DNA of 64,000 bases, from the NCBI RefSeq assembly GCF_018860965.1, contig NZ_JAHKQF010000008.1, positions 599,171-663,170 on the forward strand, given 5' to 3'. The position numbers were made by a program, and so were the translations under genes. Under the pieces are notes generated by a model. That model was given only the letters and a program-made list of their open reading frames with translations, had not been told where the DNA came from and did no database searches. Below, piece by piece: positions 36,291-45,918 of this stretch (positions are counted from its first letter, which is position 1; each line of letters starts with the position of its first letter). This DNA comes from Alteromonas sp. C1M14 (GTDB lineage Bacteria > Pseudomonadota > Gammaproteobacteria > Enterobacterales > Alteromonadaceae).

Positions 36291-39128
36291 ATGGCATTAT
36301 CTTTACCCATAAAAGTGGTTCTTTGCGCTAGCATTGTTACGTTGTTATTGGGCTGTCAGGCGAAAGCGCCTGAACATAGATCTCCGGCTAGCAATTCGTC
36401 AGATATTCACATTCCCCATACTAAATATACATTAGATAACGGCCTGACCGTGATCTTGCATGAAGATCATTCCGATCCATTGGTTCATGTTGATGTCACG
36501 TATCATGTGGGCAGTGCTAGAGAAGAATTGGGGAAAAGTGGCTTTGCTCACTTTTTTGAGCATATGATGTTCCAAGGCTCTGAGCACGTAGCGGATGAAG
36601 AACACTTCAAGATAATCACTGAAGCTGGGGGCACCTTAAACGGCAGTACCACTACAGATAGAACAAATTATTTTGAAACTGTTCCGGCTAATCAGCTAGA
36701 AAAAATGCTATGGCTAGAAGCGGATCGTATGGGCTTTCTTTTACCCGCGGTAAATCAAACCAAGTTTGAAAACCAGCGTGAAACTGTGAAAAACGAACGG
36801 GGGCAACGGGTGGACAACAAACCCTACGGCCTGCGCTCAGAAAAAAACGGTGAGGCTCTCTATCCCACCGGACATCCTTATTCTTGGTCTACCATCGGTT
36901 ATATGGAAGATTTAGACCGGGTGAATGTTAACGATCTCAAAGCCTTTTTTAAGCGCTGGTATGGACCTAATAATGCGGTGTTAACCATTGGCGGAGATAT
37001 TGATGTTAAGCAAACGCGACAATGGATAGAAAAGTATTTTGGTACGATTCCCAGAGGCCCTGAAGTCGAAGAGCCTAAGCCCCAACCGGTGGTGCTATCT
37101 GAAGACCGCTATGTGACCTTGGAAGACAAAGTCCATTTACCACTATTACAAGTGACCTTTCCCACTGTTTACGCTCGCCACCCAGACGAAGCACCGCTAG
37201 ACGTGCTGGCCGATATACTCGGCGGTGGTAAAACGTCCTTGTTCTACAAAAACTTGGTTAAAGAAGGGTATGCAGTACAAGCGAATGTTGCCCATCCGTG
37301 TAAAGAGCTCGCCTGTGAATTTCAACTATTGGCGTTGGCAAATCCTCAGCGTATGCCTACTTTAGCGGCGTTAAATGATCTGGTGAACAACACCTTGGCT
37401 GAATTTGAAGAACGTGGTGTTGAAGATGATGATCTTGCACGGACCAAAGCGGGCATTGAAGCATCCACCATATTTGGTTTGCAAAGTGTTGCCGGCAAGG
37501 TCAGTTCATTGGCCAGTAATGAAACCTTTTATGGCGAGCCGGATTTAGTTGCTGCCGATTTGCACCGGTATAGCAACGTCACCGCAGACGATGTGATGCG
37601 TGTTTATCGACAATACATCAAAGGTAAGCATAGTGTTACCGTTTCGGTTGTTCCTCAAGGGCATCCGGAAGTGGCAGCCCACGAACAAACCTTTGCGCTT
37701 GGTGAGCGGGATATTGGTGATGTCACGCTAGTGAATACCACGGTTACTCAGCCAGTTATTCATGATGATTTTGATCGCTCGGTTGTGCCTAAAGCCGGTC
37801 CGGCACCGGTGGTTCGTGTCCCTGCGTTTTGGGAAACCCAGCTGACTGATAATATCGATATGCTAGGTGTTACCAGTGATGAAACGCCAACGGTAACATT
37901 AACTATCAATCTGGAAGGCGGGATGTTACTCGACCCAGTAGAAAAAGCCGGCTTGGCAAGTTTTACTGCCGCCATGATGAATGAATCTACCACCCATTAT
38001 GCAAACGAATCCCTGTCTAATGAATTGGCGAAATTAGGCAGTCGTATTCAATTTAGCGCGTCAGGAAGGTTTACCCAGATTTACTTGTCATCATTAACAA
38101 AAAATCTCGATAAAACGCTGGCATTGCTAGAAGAAAAACTGTTTCACCCCGCATTTTCAGAAGCGGATTTTACCCGTTTGAAGAGCCGTATGATGCAAGG
38201 TATGCAACAGAGTATGCGGAACCCAGGCTATTTGGCAGATCGGGCAAAAGATTACGTTTTATTTGGTGACAGTAACCGGGTTAGTTTGCCTAATGGCGGA
38301 ACGTTAGAAACCGTCAATAATATTACCCTTGATGATATCAAGCGGTTTTATAACAGTTATTACTCACCGTTTAATACCAGTGTGGTTGCGGTAAGTAATC
38401 TAAAACAAGCCGATATCGTATCAGCACTAGGGTTTTTAAAAAATTGGCAAGTAAAACCTTACACCATTGCCAACCAAGGTGAGTTTCCGCAATACAGTGG
38501 AACCCAAATTTTCTTAGTGGATAATCCTGGTGCGGTACAATCTGCAGTGCATATCGTTAAACGGGCGTTGCCATTTGACGCCACCGGGGATTATTTTCTT
38601 ACTAGGTTGATGAATTTCCCTCTTGGCGGTGGGTTTAACAGTCGAGTAAATCTGAATCTACGGGAAGATAAAGGCTATACCTACGGCGCTTCCACTTCGT
38701 TTATTGGTGGCAAAACCTTAGGTTGGTTCGATGCTCAGGCAGACGTTAACGCCGTGAGTACCGTAGACGCGATTAAAGAATTTATTAGTGAAATAAAGCG
38801 GTTTCAGGCAGGCGGAATGACGGCACAAGAACTGGCCTTTATGCGCAATGCCTTTACCCTTAGTGACGCCCTTGAGTATGAAACACCAAGTAGTAAGGTG
38901 GCATTTCTTCGACAAATGCAGGCGTATGATTTACCAGATAATTACAGAGAAATTCAAACTGATTTGATTAATCAAGTTAGTCTTGAGACTCTAAACAGCG
39001 TGGCCAAAGAGCAGCTAAATGTAGATGACATGCAAATAATCGTAGTGGGTGATAAGGCCAGCTTGGAAGCACCGCTGGCAGAACTTGGCTACCCCATCGT
39101 GCCGTTGTCGTTTTCTGAAAATAAATGA
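36291..39128 (+). CDS. M16 family zinc metallopeptidase lipoprotein
   Basis: 945 residues from the ATG at 36291, which follows AAGGAAG; 36270 is an alternative. The N-terminal lipobox is LLLGC. The inverted zinc motif HxxEH is in FAHFFEHMMFQG, with the downstream glutamate in NERGQRVDNKPYG. The protein repeats the M16 unit: the first half (about 45-480) is active and the second (about 520-930) is the inactive partner with a late R/Y pair (NLREDKGYTYGA). A periplasmic or outer-membrane-attached peptide-degrading enzyme. Confidence 0.93.
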   Translation: MALSLPIKVVLCASIVTLLLGCQAKAPEHRSPASNSSDIHIPHTKYTLDNGLTVILHEDHSDPLVHVDVTYHVGSAREELGKSGFAHFFEHMMFQGSEHVADEEHFKIITEAGGTLNGSTTTDRTNYFETVPANQLEKMLWLEADRMGFLLPAVNQTKFENQRETVKNERGQRVDNKPYGLRSEKNGEALYPTGHPYSWSTIGYMEDLDRVNVNDLKAFFKRWYGPNNAVLTIGGDIDVKQTRQWIEKYFGTIPRGPEVEEPKPQPVVLSEDRYVTLEDKVHLPLLQVTFPTVYARHPDEAPLDVLADILGGGKTSLFYKNLVKEGYAVQANVAHPCKELACEFQLLALANPQRMPTLAALNDLVNNTLAEFEERGVEDDDLARTKAGIEASTIFGLQSVAGKVSSLASNETFYGEPDLVAADLHRYSNVTADDVMRVYRQYIKGKHSVTVSVVPQGHPEVAAHEQTFALGERDIGDVTLVNTTVTQPVIHDDFDRSVVPKAGPAPVVRVPAFWETQLTDNIDMLGVTSDETPTVTLTINLEGGMLLDPVEKAGLASFTAAMMNESTTHYANESLSNELAKLGSRIQFSASGRFTQIYLSSLTKNLDKTLALLEEKLFHPAFSEADFTRLKSRMMQGMQQSMRNPGYLADRAKDYVLFGDSNRVSLPNGGTLETVNNITLDDIKRFYNSYYSPFNTSVVAVSNLKQADIVSALGFLKNWQVKPYTIANQGEFPQYSGTQIFLVDNPGAVQSAVHIVKRALPFDATGDYFLTRLMNFPLGGGFNSRVNLNLREDKGYTYGASTSFIGGKTLGWFDAQADVNAVSTVDAIKEFISEIKRFQAGGMTAQELAFMRNAFTLSDALEYETPSSKVAFLRQMQAYDLPDNYREIQTDLINQVSLETLNSVAKEQLNVDDMQIIVVGDKASLEAPLAELGYPIVPLSFSENK

Positions 39129-39202
39129 TTGTAGATTGCTATTGAATTTTACGGGGAAGCCCCAAAAATAACGGGCCCCCGTTACCAGTATGGATAAATA
39201 CG

Positions 39203-40801
39203 TTGACCTCATCAAAGCTTAATTTTACGCGTCGCCTAGAGGCGATGAAAAATGCAGAGTGTTTAAGTGCACTGCGGGATATCAAACATGGTGTAGAACG
39301 AGAAGGGTTACGTATCAAGCCTTCCGGCACTTTGGCCAGTACGCCTCACCCCGTAAAGTTAGGCGCTGCGCTAACTCATGAGTGCATCACCACGGATTTT
39401 TCTGAATCCTTGTTAGAGTTTATTACTCCACCGATGGCAAACAGTGAAGTGACAGAAGCCCAATTAAAAGATATTCATAAGTTTGCTCTTGAGAATATGG
39501 ACGATGAAATACTATGGCCCATGAGTATGCCGTGTTTTATCGACGATGAGGCCCATATTCCGTTAGCCTATTTTGGCGAGTCTAACGTGGGTAAAATGAA
39601 ACGGGTTTATCGTTTAGGACTAAAAAATCGTTATGGCAGTATGATGCAGGCCATTGCCGGGGTGCATTTTAATTTCTCATTGCCAGATTCATTTTGGCAG
39701 CAATGGGCAGCCATGAACGGGGAGGCGTGTACTCAGGATCAGATTTCCGCAGATTACTTTTCACTGATTCGTAATTATCGCCGGCTTTGTTGGCTGTTAC
39801 CCTATTTATATGGTGCTTCGCCAGCCTTATGTGGGTCTTTTATTGCGGGGAAATCAACCCATTTGCCCTTTGAAAAAGTAGGTAAAGGTTCGGTTTATCT
39901 TCCCTATGCGACCTCTTTGCGTATGAGTGATTTAGGCTATACAAACTCAGAGCAGTCAGCATTACAAATTTGCTATAACCATTTAACCACCTATGTGGAT
40001 AAATTGCGCAGTGCTATGTACACCCCTTCAACCAGTTTTAAACATTTTGCTGCAGGAGAGGGCGGCCATTTTCAACAGCTGTCGAAAAATATTTTGCAAA
40101 TTGAAAATGAACTGTATTCACCCATTCGACCTAAGCAGCCCACTGAATCTATGGAAAAGCCCACAGATGCATTGGTGAAACGAGGTGTGAGCTACGTCGA
40201 AGTTCGGGTATTGGATGTCAATCCATTCTCACCTGTGGGTATCGATAAGGCACAAATGGACTTCTTGGATGTCTTTATGGTGTCTTGCTTGCTGATGGAT
40301 AGCCCTGAAATGACCGCCGAAGAGCTTCAAGAAGCACGAGAGAATATGGACAAGGTGGTATTGGAAGGCCGTGACCCTGCCTTAACCCTGTCTAATCATG
40401 GCGAAAGTACTTTATTTAGCGCTTGGTCGGCTTCATTGTTCGATGTTTTCAGACAGACCGCTGAGTTGCTAGATGAAGCTAACGGTAACCAAGATTATTC
40501 TCAGGCCGTGGAAATGCAATGGGAGAAAGTCTTACAACCGGCGTTGACACCGTCGGGCAAAATACTGTCGCAATTACTCAAAGAAAATATGGATAACAGT
40601 ACCTTTGGTCTTAAATTAGCACATCAGTATGCCCAAGATATTGCCAATTATGACTATCGCTTTTATTCACAAGAGGGATTTGAAAACATGGCGAAAACCT
40701 CTTTGGCCATGCAAGAGGAAATTGAGTCTGAAACCCAAGCGCCATTTACAGACTTCATCGAAGATTATTTTTCTGCCCCGTTAGCAACGAAAGATGACTG
40801 A
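39203..40801 (+). CDS. gshA: Glutamate-cysteine ligase
   Basis: First step of glutathione synthesis, joining glutamate and cysteine with ATP. About 532 residues from TTG at 39203, or 518 from the ATG at 39245, which has the better ribosome site (AGAGGCG) and equals the E. coli length, so 39245 may be the true start. Signatures: HGVEREGLRI, FSESLLEFITPP, MQAIAGVHFNFSLP and RGVSYVEVRVLDVNPFSPVG. Typical gammaproteobacterial class. Confidence 0.95.
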   Translation: MTSSKLNFTRRLEAMKNAECLSALRDIKHGVEREGLRIKPSGTLASTPHPVKLGAALTHECITTDFSESLLEFITPPMANSEVTEAQLKDIHKFALENMDDEILWPMSMPCFIDDEAHIPLAYFGESNVGKMKRVYRLGLKNRYGSMMQAIAGVHFNFSLPDSFWQQWAAMNGEACTQDQISADYFSLIRNYRRLCWLLPYLYGASPALCGSFIAGKSTHLPFEKVGKGSVYLPYATSLRMSDLGYTNSEQSALQICYNHLTTYVDKLRSAMYTPSTSFKHFAAGEGGHFQQLSKNILQIENELYSPIRPKQPTESMEKPTDALVKRGVSYVEVRVLDVNPFSPVGIDKAQMDFLDVFMVSCLLMDSPEMTAEELQEARENMDKVVLEGRDPALTLSNHGESTLFSAWSASLFDVFRQTAELLDEANGNQDYSQAVEMQWEKVLQPALTPSGKILSQLLKENMDNSTFGLKLAHQYAQDIANYDYRFYSQEGFENMAKTSLAMQEEIESETQAPFTDFIEDYFSAPLATKDD

Positions 40802-40810
40802 TAAACAGAC

Positions 40811-40841
40811 AAAAAAAATGCCTGGCAAAACTGCCAGGCAT
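40811..40841 (-). terminator. Terminator hairpin, T-run on the minus strand
   Basis: ATGCCTGGCA (40818-40827) and TGCCAGGCAT (40832-40841) form a 10-bp stem. The eight A at 40811-40818 give a minus-strand T-run, while the plus-strand side (AAATATTG) is poor. It may end gshA weakly or block leftward antisense transcription. Confidence 0.75.
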
Positions 40842-40900
40842 AAATATTGTTCCAGGGAAACACACACATTTTGCTAGAACACTTATTTGGACATCATTCT

Positions 40901-41539
40901 GTGAAAAAGTTCATTTGGAATTTACATTTTTTCCGCTCAGCTATTTATTTTCTTCCCCTACTTTTGCTTAGTGGTTGTGCTACTTCGCCGCCACAAGACA
41001 CCAGCAATATTTGCGAAATATTCTACGAGAAAGATGATTGGTACGATGCCGCCGCAGACACTCGTGATAAATGGGGGGTACCTATTCATGTGCCCATGGC
41101 CATTATGTATCAGGAGAGCTCATTTCGGCACGATGCTTTACCGCCAAAAGACTATGTGTTTTTCGGTTTAATTCCATGGGGGCGGGTGAGTTCAGCTTAT
41201 GGTTATTCTCAGGCTAAAACCATTACTTGGTCTGACTATGTTAAAGAAACCGGTAACAGCTGGGCTGATAGAGATGATTTTGATGATGCTATGGATTTTA
41301 TGGGCTGGTTTATTTCAAAATCATACAAGATAAACGGTGTTTCTAAGTGGGACGCGTATGCGCAATATCTCAATTACCATGAAGGGTGGGGCGGTTATCA
41401 GCGTCGCTCGTACGATAAAAAGCCATGGCTTAAAAAAGTAGCAGGTAAAGTGAAAGCGCGTTCGTTACGTTATGCCGCACAACTGAAAACCTGTGAAGAA
41501 GATTTACAGAAAAGTTGGTTTTGGAAGTTGTTTTCGTAA
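40901..41539 (+). CDS. Lytic transglycosylase-like lipoprotein (SLT fold)
   Basis: 212 residues from GTG at 40901, which gives a compact lipoprotein signal ending LLLLSGC; an earlier TTG at 40847 would add 18 residues and overlap the preceding hairpin region less sensibly. The lysozyme-like domain has VPMAIMYQESSFRHDA, where the glutamate is the expected catalytic acid, then SSAYGYSQA and QYLNYHEGWGGYQR. It would cleave peptidoglycan glycan strands from the outer-membrane side. Ends in a basic helix (KVAGKVKARSLRY). Confidence 0.82.
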   Translation: MKKFIWNLHFFRSAIYFLPLLLLSGCATSPPQDTSNICEIFYEKDDWYDAAADTRDKWGVPIHVPMAIMYQESSFRHDALPPKDYVFFGLIPWGRVSSAYGYSQAKTITWSDYVKETGNSWADRDDFDDAMDFMGWFISKSYKINGVSKWDAYAQYLNYHEGWGGYQRRSYDKKPWLKKVAGKVKARSLRYAAQLKTCEEDLQKSWFWKLFS

Positions 41540-41583
41540 TGAGTGTTGATGGATATCGTAAATAGTACAAGGTAAAAAGAAAG

Positions 41584-41612
41584 GTAGGCAGGCGCACCAC
41601 ACACCTGCCTAC
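41584..41612. terminator. GC-rich hairpin after the transglycosylase gene
   Basis: GTAGGCAGG (41584-41592) and CCTGCCTAC (41604-41612) pair perfectly. The T-rich side (CTTTCTTTTT) is on the minus strand, so it could end leftward smrB transcripts; on the plus strand it lacks a T-run. Confidence 0.55.
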
Positions 41613-41670
41613 AATCGACGCTAAGCCAAGACCGTTAATCACCCAACGTCGAACAGGCAGGATCAATATA

Positions 41671-41693
41671 TTGCAAATGATAATGATTTGCAA
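41671..41693 (+). promoter_or_regulatory. Palindromic Fur-like operator
   Basis: Perfect 8-bp arms TTGCAAAT and ATTTGCAA flank GATAATG, so the centre reads AAATGATAATGATTT, a good Fur-box core. Next plus-strand gene starts at 41847. Confidence 0.6.
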
Positions 41694-41734
41694 TAGCGTT
41701 TTGTAATTAATTTCTCATCTTTCATAAAAGACAG

Positions 41735-41789
41735 TTGATCTAGGTCATTTTTCGCCCTTAGGAGAAAAATAGCCATTGATACAGATCAC
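41735..41789 (+). promoter_or_regulatory. Two FNR/Anr-type sites
   Basis: TTGATACAGATCAC (41776-41789) matches TTGAT-N4-ATCAA at 9 of 10 positions. A weaker copy, TTGATCTAGGTCAT, stands at 41735-41748. Spacing between their starts is 41 bp, about four helical turns. Confidence 0.6.
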
Positions 41790-41846
41790 GGAATCTCATC
41801 GTTAAGTAGCGCACACTTATTTCATACCGAAATGAGGAGAGACCAC

Positions 41847-41969
41847 ATGTTTATGATGATGTTAAAAGATCCCGTGGTTTGGGGGTCACTGCTAGGTATA
41901 TTCATTATGATTGTCATGATGGCGTACTACACCTATTTATTCATGCACAACAGTGCGGGTGATGACTAG
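41847..41969 (+). CDS. 40-residue single-span membrane protein (DUF3149-like)
   Basis: The ATG follows GAGGAGAG. The 40 residues begin MFMMMLKDPVVWGSLLGIF, continue as one hydrophobic helix with YYTYLF, and end HNSAGDD. The D-P-V-x-W-G-S-L pattern recalls the DUF3149 group of tiny inner-membrane proteins. Its start is close behind FNR-like and Fur-like sites, suggesting a role tied to oxygen limitation or iron, possibly with a respiratory complex. Its TAG stop overlaps the smrB TAG on the other strand at a CTAG. Confidence 0.75.
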   Translation: MFMMMLKDPVVWGSLLGIFIMIVMMAYYTYLFMHNSAGDD

Positions 41970-42526
41970 CCGGCATTGAGTGGGTCGAGGGTTTCGACCA
42001 ACACGAGTAACGCGCCTTGCCCCCCATATTCCAGGGGTGCCTGATGAAACGCTTTGACATGGGGGTGTTGAATTAGGTAGTGGGGCAAGGCGTTTTTTAA
42101 TATTCCCGATCCAATTCCGTGGACGATGGCCACACAATCAATCAGTTCCTTGCGTGCAGTATAAAGCAATGCAGAAAGCTCTTGCTTAGTCGAGTCACGA
42201 TTCAAGCCGTGTAAATCTAACACCAATTCAGGATAAAAATCTCCCCTGCGTAACCGCTTCAAGCTATGGGTTGGCTCGTCGGGCCGGCAATAGCGCATAG
42301 GACCTTGTGTCGGCAAGCTGGCTTGGTACATATCAGAGAAAGCAAAACTGGCATCAAGTAGACGCCGCTGCCGATGATCTGGGGTGCTGGCAGAGTGTAA
42401 ACGTTTTACTGGTTTAACCCGGCGCTCATGCTCATAGGTGTCTTGCTTTAACGGCTTGATCCCGGAGACTGCATCGCGAAATAGCGATAAATCTTCATCA
42501 TTGTCCGGTTTCCCGTTATTTGTCAA
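41966..42526 (-). CDS. smrB: SmrB ribosome-collision endonuclease
   Basis: 186 residues from a TTG at 42526 that has AGGAG seven bases before it; E. coli SmrB has 183. Starts further up to 42676 would run into the prmB leader. The Smr domain carries LVLDLHGL (D-x-H) and AIVHGIGSGILK (H-G-x-G), followed by PHVKAFHQAPLEYGGQGALLVLVE. In E. coli SmrB cuts mRNA at collided ribosomes. The N-terminal LFRDAVSGIKPLKQDT also matches the family. Confidence 0.92.
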   Translation of the reverse strand: MTNNGKPDNDEDLSLFRDAVSGIKPLKQDTYEHERRVKPVKRLHSASTPDHRQRRLLDASFAFSDMYQASLPTQGPMRYCRPDEPTHSLKRLRRGDFYPELVLDLHGLNRDSTKQELSALLYTARKELIDCVAIVHGIGSGILKNALPHYLIQHPHVKAFHQAPLEYGGQGALLVLVETLDPLNAG

Positions 42527-42644
42527 AACCTGTCTCCTCGCTGGGCTATCATCGCCGTCTATCACACCGTGTCGAAATTGTGTTGGGAGTCTTCCCGAGT
42601 TTCGGTATGATACCAGCTTTATTTCAGGCAATGTACTACACCCG

Positions 42645-43583
42645 ATGACCGATAAAATATATTTAGATGAAGCCATTAATGAACTACACAGTATTTTAGA
42701 TATGGTGAGGTGGTCTGTTAGTCGATTTAATGATGCCCAATTATTTTATGGCCACGGAACAGATAACAGTTGGGATGAAGCGGTGAGCTTAGTCATGCAC
42801 GGGCTGCATTTGCCCCATGATTTACTTGCTCAAACCGGTGATGGCTTGTTTGCTGCCAAATTGACCTGCTCAGAAAAAGAGAAAGTGGCAGATTTGGTGT
42901 TAAAGCGAGTACAAACGCGCATGCCATTACCCTATATCACCCATGAAGCTTGGTTTTGCGATTTGCCCTTTTACGTGGATGAGAGAGTGCTCGTTCCGCG
43001 CTCGCCGTTTGCCGAATTAATTAAAAATCGTTTTGCCCACTATGTGACCGATGAACCTGCCCATATTCTTGATATGTGCACTGGTGGCGGTTGTATTGCC
43101 ATTGCCCTTGCCCATGCCTTTGAACATGCACAAGTCGATGCGGTGGATATTTCACATGACGCCCTTGAAGTGGCCGATTATAATATCCAAGAATATCAAC
43201 TAGGCCATCGGGTCTTTCCTATTCATTCGGATTTATTCTCGAGTTTGGAAGGGCAGCAATACGATCTTATTGTGTCAAATCCCCCCTATGTCGATGAACA
43301 GGACATGGATGATTTGCCAGATGAATTTCAGCATGAGCCTGAGTTGGCTTTGGCATCTGGGGAAGACGGTTTAGATTTGGTCCAGCAGATGCTCGAACAA
43401 GCGCCGTTGTATTTGAAAGAAAACGGTTGGTTGCTAGTGGAGGTGGGAAACAGCCAGGTACACATGGCAACCCGTTTCCCCTCACTGAACGTAGAGTGGG
43501 TAGAGTTAAAGCATGGTGGACACGGCATATTCGCCGTATCTAAAGCGTCCTTGGTTTCTTATTTTAATGGAAAGGAAAAGTAA
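42645..43583 (+). CDS. prmB: 50S L3 glutamine N5-methyltransferase
   Basis: 312 residues (E. coli 310) from the ATG at 42645; longer frames overlap smrB. Methylates a glutamine of ribosomal protein L3 using S-adenosylmethionine. The N-terminal helical domain (about 1-110) is followed by the Rossmann domain with [21 protein letters not shown] and the substrate motif [10 protein letters not shown]. It ends 5 bp before aroC in the classic prmB-aroC arrangement. Confidence 0.95.
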   Translation: MTDKIYLDEAINELHSILDMVRWSVSRFNDAQLFYGHGTDNSWDEAVSLVMHGLHLPHDLLAQTGDGLFAAKLTCSEKEKVADLVLKRVQTRMPLPYITHEAWFCDLPFYVDERVLVPRSPFAELIKNRFAHYVTDEPAHILDMCTGGGCIAIALAHAFEHAQVDAVDISHDALEVADYNIQEYQLGHRVFPIHSDLFSSLEGQQYDLIVSNPPYVDEQDMDDLPDEFQHEPELALASGEDGLDLVQQMLEQAPLYLKENGWLLVEVGNSQVHMATRFPSLNVEWVELKHGGHGIFAVSKASLVSYFNGKEK

Positions 43584-43588
43584 TTCAG

Positions 43589-44689
43589 ATGGCAGGTAAT
43601 AGCTTCGGAAAAATGTTTACTGTCACAACCTTTGGTGAAAGCCATGGTATTGCCATTGGCGGTGTGGTGGATGGTTGTCCGCCAGGATTAGCGCTTACAG
43701 AGGCGGATTTACAGACAGATCTGGATCGTCGAAAGCCAGGTACATCCCGTTATACCACCGCGCGACGGGAAGGCGATGAAGTACAAATCTTGTCTGGGGT
43801 CTTTGAAGGTCAAACCACAGGCACCAGTATTGGTTTGCTGATACAAAATACGGATCAACGTAGTAAAGATTACTCGAATATTTCCGATCGCTTTAGACCG
43901 GGTCATGCTGATTATACCTACCACCAAAAGTACGGCACCCGTGATTACCGCGGTGGAGGGCGTTCATCTGCCCGAGAAACCGCGGTTCGAGTTGCCGCTG
44001 GTGGTATTGCGAAAAAATTTCTCAAGCAGGAATATGGCATTGAAATTCATGGCTACCTTTCCCAATTAGGGCCAATAAAGGTAGACACAGTTGATCATTC
44101 GGTAACAAACACCAATCCATTTTTTTGCCCAGATGACAGTAAGCTCGAGGCTCTAGATGCCTACATGCGGGAACTTAAAAAGTCCGGTGATTCCATAGGG
44201 GCGAAAGTCTCTGTGATCGCGACAGGCGTGCCGGTGGGCTTAGGAGAGCCAGTTTTCGATCGTCTTGATGCGGATATTGCTTCGGCCATGATGGGCATTA
44301 ATGCGGTTAAAGGCGTTGAGATTGGTGATGGCTTTGATGTGATAGAGCAAAAAGGGAGCGAACACCGAGATACCCTGACCCCAGACGGTTTTGCTAGCAA
44401 CCATGCTGGCGGCGTACTTGGCGGTATTTCCAGTGGTCAAGATCTCGAAGTTCACATGGCATTAAAACCCACTTCCAGTATTTCCGTACCAGGTAAAACC
44501 ATTGATGTGGACGGTAATGAAATCGACATCGTCACCAAAGGGCGCCATGATCCTTGTGTCGGTATTCGAGCCGTTCCTATTGCTGAAGCCATGTTAGCCA
44601 TTGTGTTGATGGATCATTGTTTACGCCATCGGGCCCAAAACAATGGGGTAACTACCCAAACGCCGGTGATCCCTGGCAAGAAAGCGTAA
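43589..44689 (+). CDS. aroC: Chorismate synthase
   Basis: 366 residues. Makes chorismate from EPSP at the end of the shikimate pathway, needing reduced FMN. Signatures: [19 protein letters not shown] at the start, [54 protein letters not shown] and [18 protein letters not shown] near the end. The stop is 30-40 bp before the MFS gene. Confidence 0.98.
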   Translation: MAGNSFGKMFTVTTFGESHGIAIGGVVDGCPPGLALTEADLQTDLDRRKPGTSRYTTARREGDEVQILSGVFEGQTTGTSIGLLIQNTDQRSKDYSNISDRFRPGHADYTYHQKYGTRDYRGGGRSSARETAVRVAAGGIAKKFLKQEYGIEIHGYLSQLGPIKVDTVDHSVTNTNPFFCPDDSKLEALDAYMRELKKSGDSIGAKVSVIATGVPVGLGEPVFDRLDADIASAMMGINAVKGVEIGDGFDVIEQKGSEHRDTLTPDGFASNHAGGVLGGISSGQDLEVHMALKPTSSISVPGKTIDVDGNEIDIVTKGRHDPCVGIRAVPIAEAMLAIVLMDHCLRHRAQNNGVTTQTPVIPGKKA

Positions 44690-44728
44690 ACCATTGCTTC
44701 TTGAATTCTGCACTATGTTGTGCGTGTT

Positions 44729-45898
44729 ATGACGGCTCATTCACGCACCAATATCCTCTTGTTATCGCTAACCTACTGGTTGTACTTCGGCCAGTTAGGC
44801 GTGCTTACGCCTTATTTGGGGATTTTTTTAGATGGCCGCGGGTTTAGCTCAGCGGATATTGGTGAACTCTGGGCGGTGATCACCTTGTCCCGCATTATTG
44901 GGCCTTCGTTATGGGCAAGTATTGCTGATAAATCCGGGAATGCCATCAATGTGGTACGTCTTGGCTGTTTTCTTACCGTCATTTGTTTTACTTCGGTGTT
45001 TTGGTTTAACAGCTTTTGGGGTTTAACACTGGCATTCGGGCTGATGATGATGTTTTGGACTGCCGTTTTACCTCAGTTAGAGGTGATCACCATACAAACG
45101 GTTAAACCTACGAAAGTCAGTTACGGCCAAGTTCGTCTTTGGGGGAGCATTGGGTTTATCGTGCTAACTGTGGTGGTGGGTAAAGCGTTGGATCATTACT
45201 CTTCAGAAGCCCCCATCTATGCCAGTTTAGTGGTGCTCATCGGCTTGTTTGTTAGTACCCTTTTTATTCAGCAACCACAGCAACAACCTCTCAAACAAAG
45301 CGAACATGGCTCCTTGTGGCGGGTGGTGAAAAACCCCACATTTATGTGGTTTTTGCTGTCAGCGTCTTTACTGCAGGTTAGCTTTGGCGCTTACTACGGC
45401 TTTTTTGCCCTGTACATGCGCGATCTTAATTATTCGGGGCAGGTAACGGGTTTGCTTATTGCCGTGGGCGTAGTGGCTGAAATTGGTATTTTCCTTATTG
45501 CGCGGCGATTGATTCAACGATTTGGGGTCTATTTATTGCTGCTTGCTTGCCTTGTGCTCACGGCTCTCAGGTGGTTTGCTCTGGCTCAATGGGCCGAATA
45601 CACCGCGGTGGTGGTGTTTAGTCAATTAATACACGCGTTAAGCTTTGGTTTAGCTCACGTTACCGCTATGCATTTTATCACCCACTTTTTTCCAGCTCAG
45701 TTTCAAAGTCGAGGACAAGCGGTTTATGTCAGTGTGGCGTTTGGTTTAGGCGGGGCAGTGGGGAATTACGTGGCTGGCCAACTATGGCAGCAAGGGGCGC
45801 AAGCGTTTGAAACCTTTATGTTTGCTGCATTGGCAGCCTTATTGGCTGCCATCAGCCTTCTATTTTGCGATAACAAAACGATGAACCGTCAAGGGTAA
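44729..45898 (+). CDS. MFS transporter of the HcaT/MFS_1-like group
   Basis: 389 residues from the ATG at 44729 (GTG at 44720 is possible), with about 12 membrane helices. It resembles the phenylpropionate permease HcaT group: YWLYFGQLGVLTPYLGIFL at the start, DGRGFSSADIGELWAV and later SYGQVRLWGSIGFIVLTVV. The group has few proven substrates. Same strand as aroC and probably read through from it. A weak hairpin (GGTAAA at 45894, TTTACC at 45909) follows. Confidence 0.87.
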   Translation: MTAHSRTNILLLSLTYWLYFGQLGVLTPYLGIFLDGRGFSSADIGELWAVITLSRIIGPSLWASIADKSGNAINVVRLGCFLTVICFTSVFWFNSFWGLTLAFGLMMMFWTAVLPQLEVITIQTVKPTKVSYGQVRLWGSIGFIVLTVVVGKALDHYSSEAPIYASLVVLIGLFVSTLFIQQPQQQPLKQSEHGSLWRVVKNPTFMWFLLSASLLQVSFGAYYGFFALYMRDLNYSGQVTGLLIAVGVVAEIGIFLIARRLIQRFGVYLLLLACLVLTALRWFALAQWAEYTAVVVFSQLIHALSFGLAHVTAMHFITHFFPAQFQSRGQAVYVSVAFGLGGAVGNYVAGQLWQQGAQAFETFMFAALAALLAAISLLFCDNKTMNRQG

Positions 45899-45918
45899 AA
45901 GGGCCTTCTTTACCTTAA

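Noticed and set aside
44617..44847. Small plus-strand frame across the aroC-MFS junction
   Set aside because: It overlaps the end of aroC and the start of the transporter in another frame, with no homology signal that I recognise.
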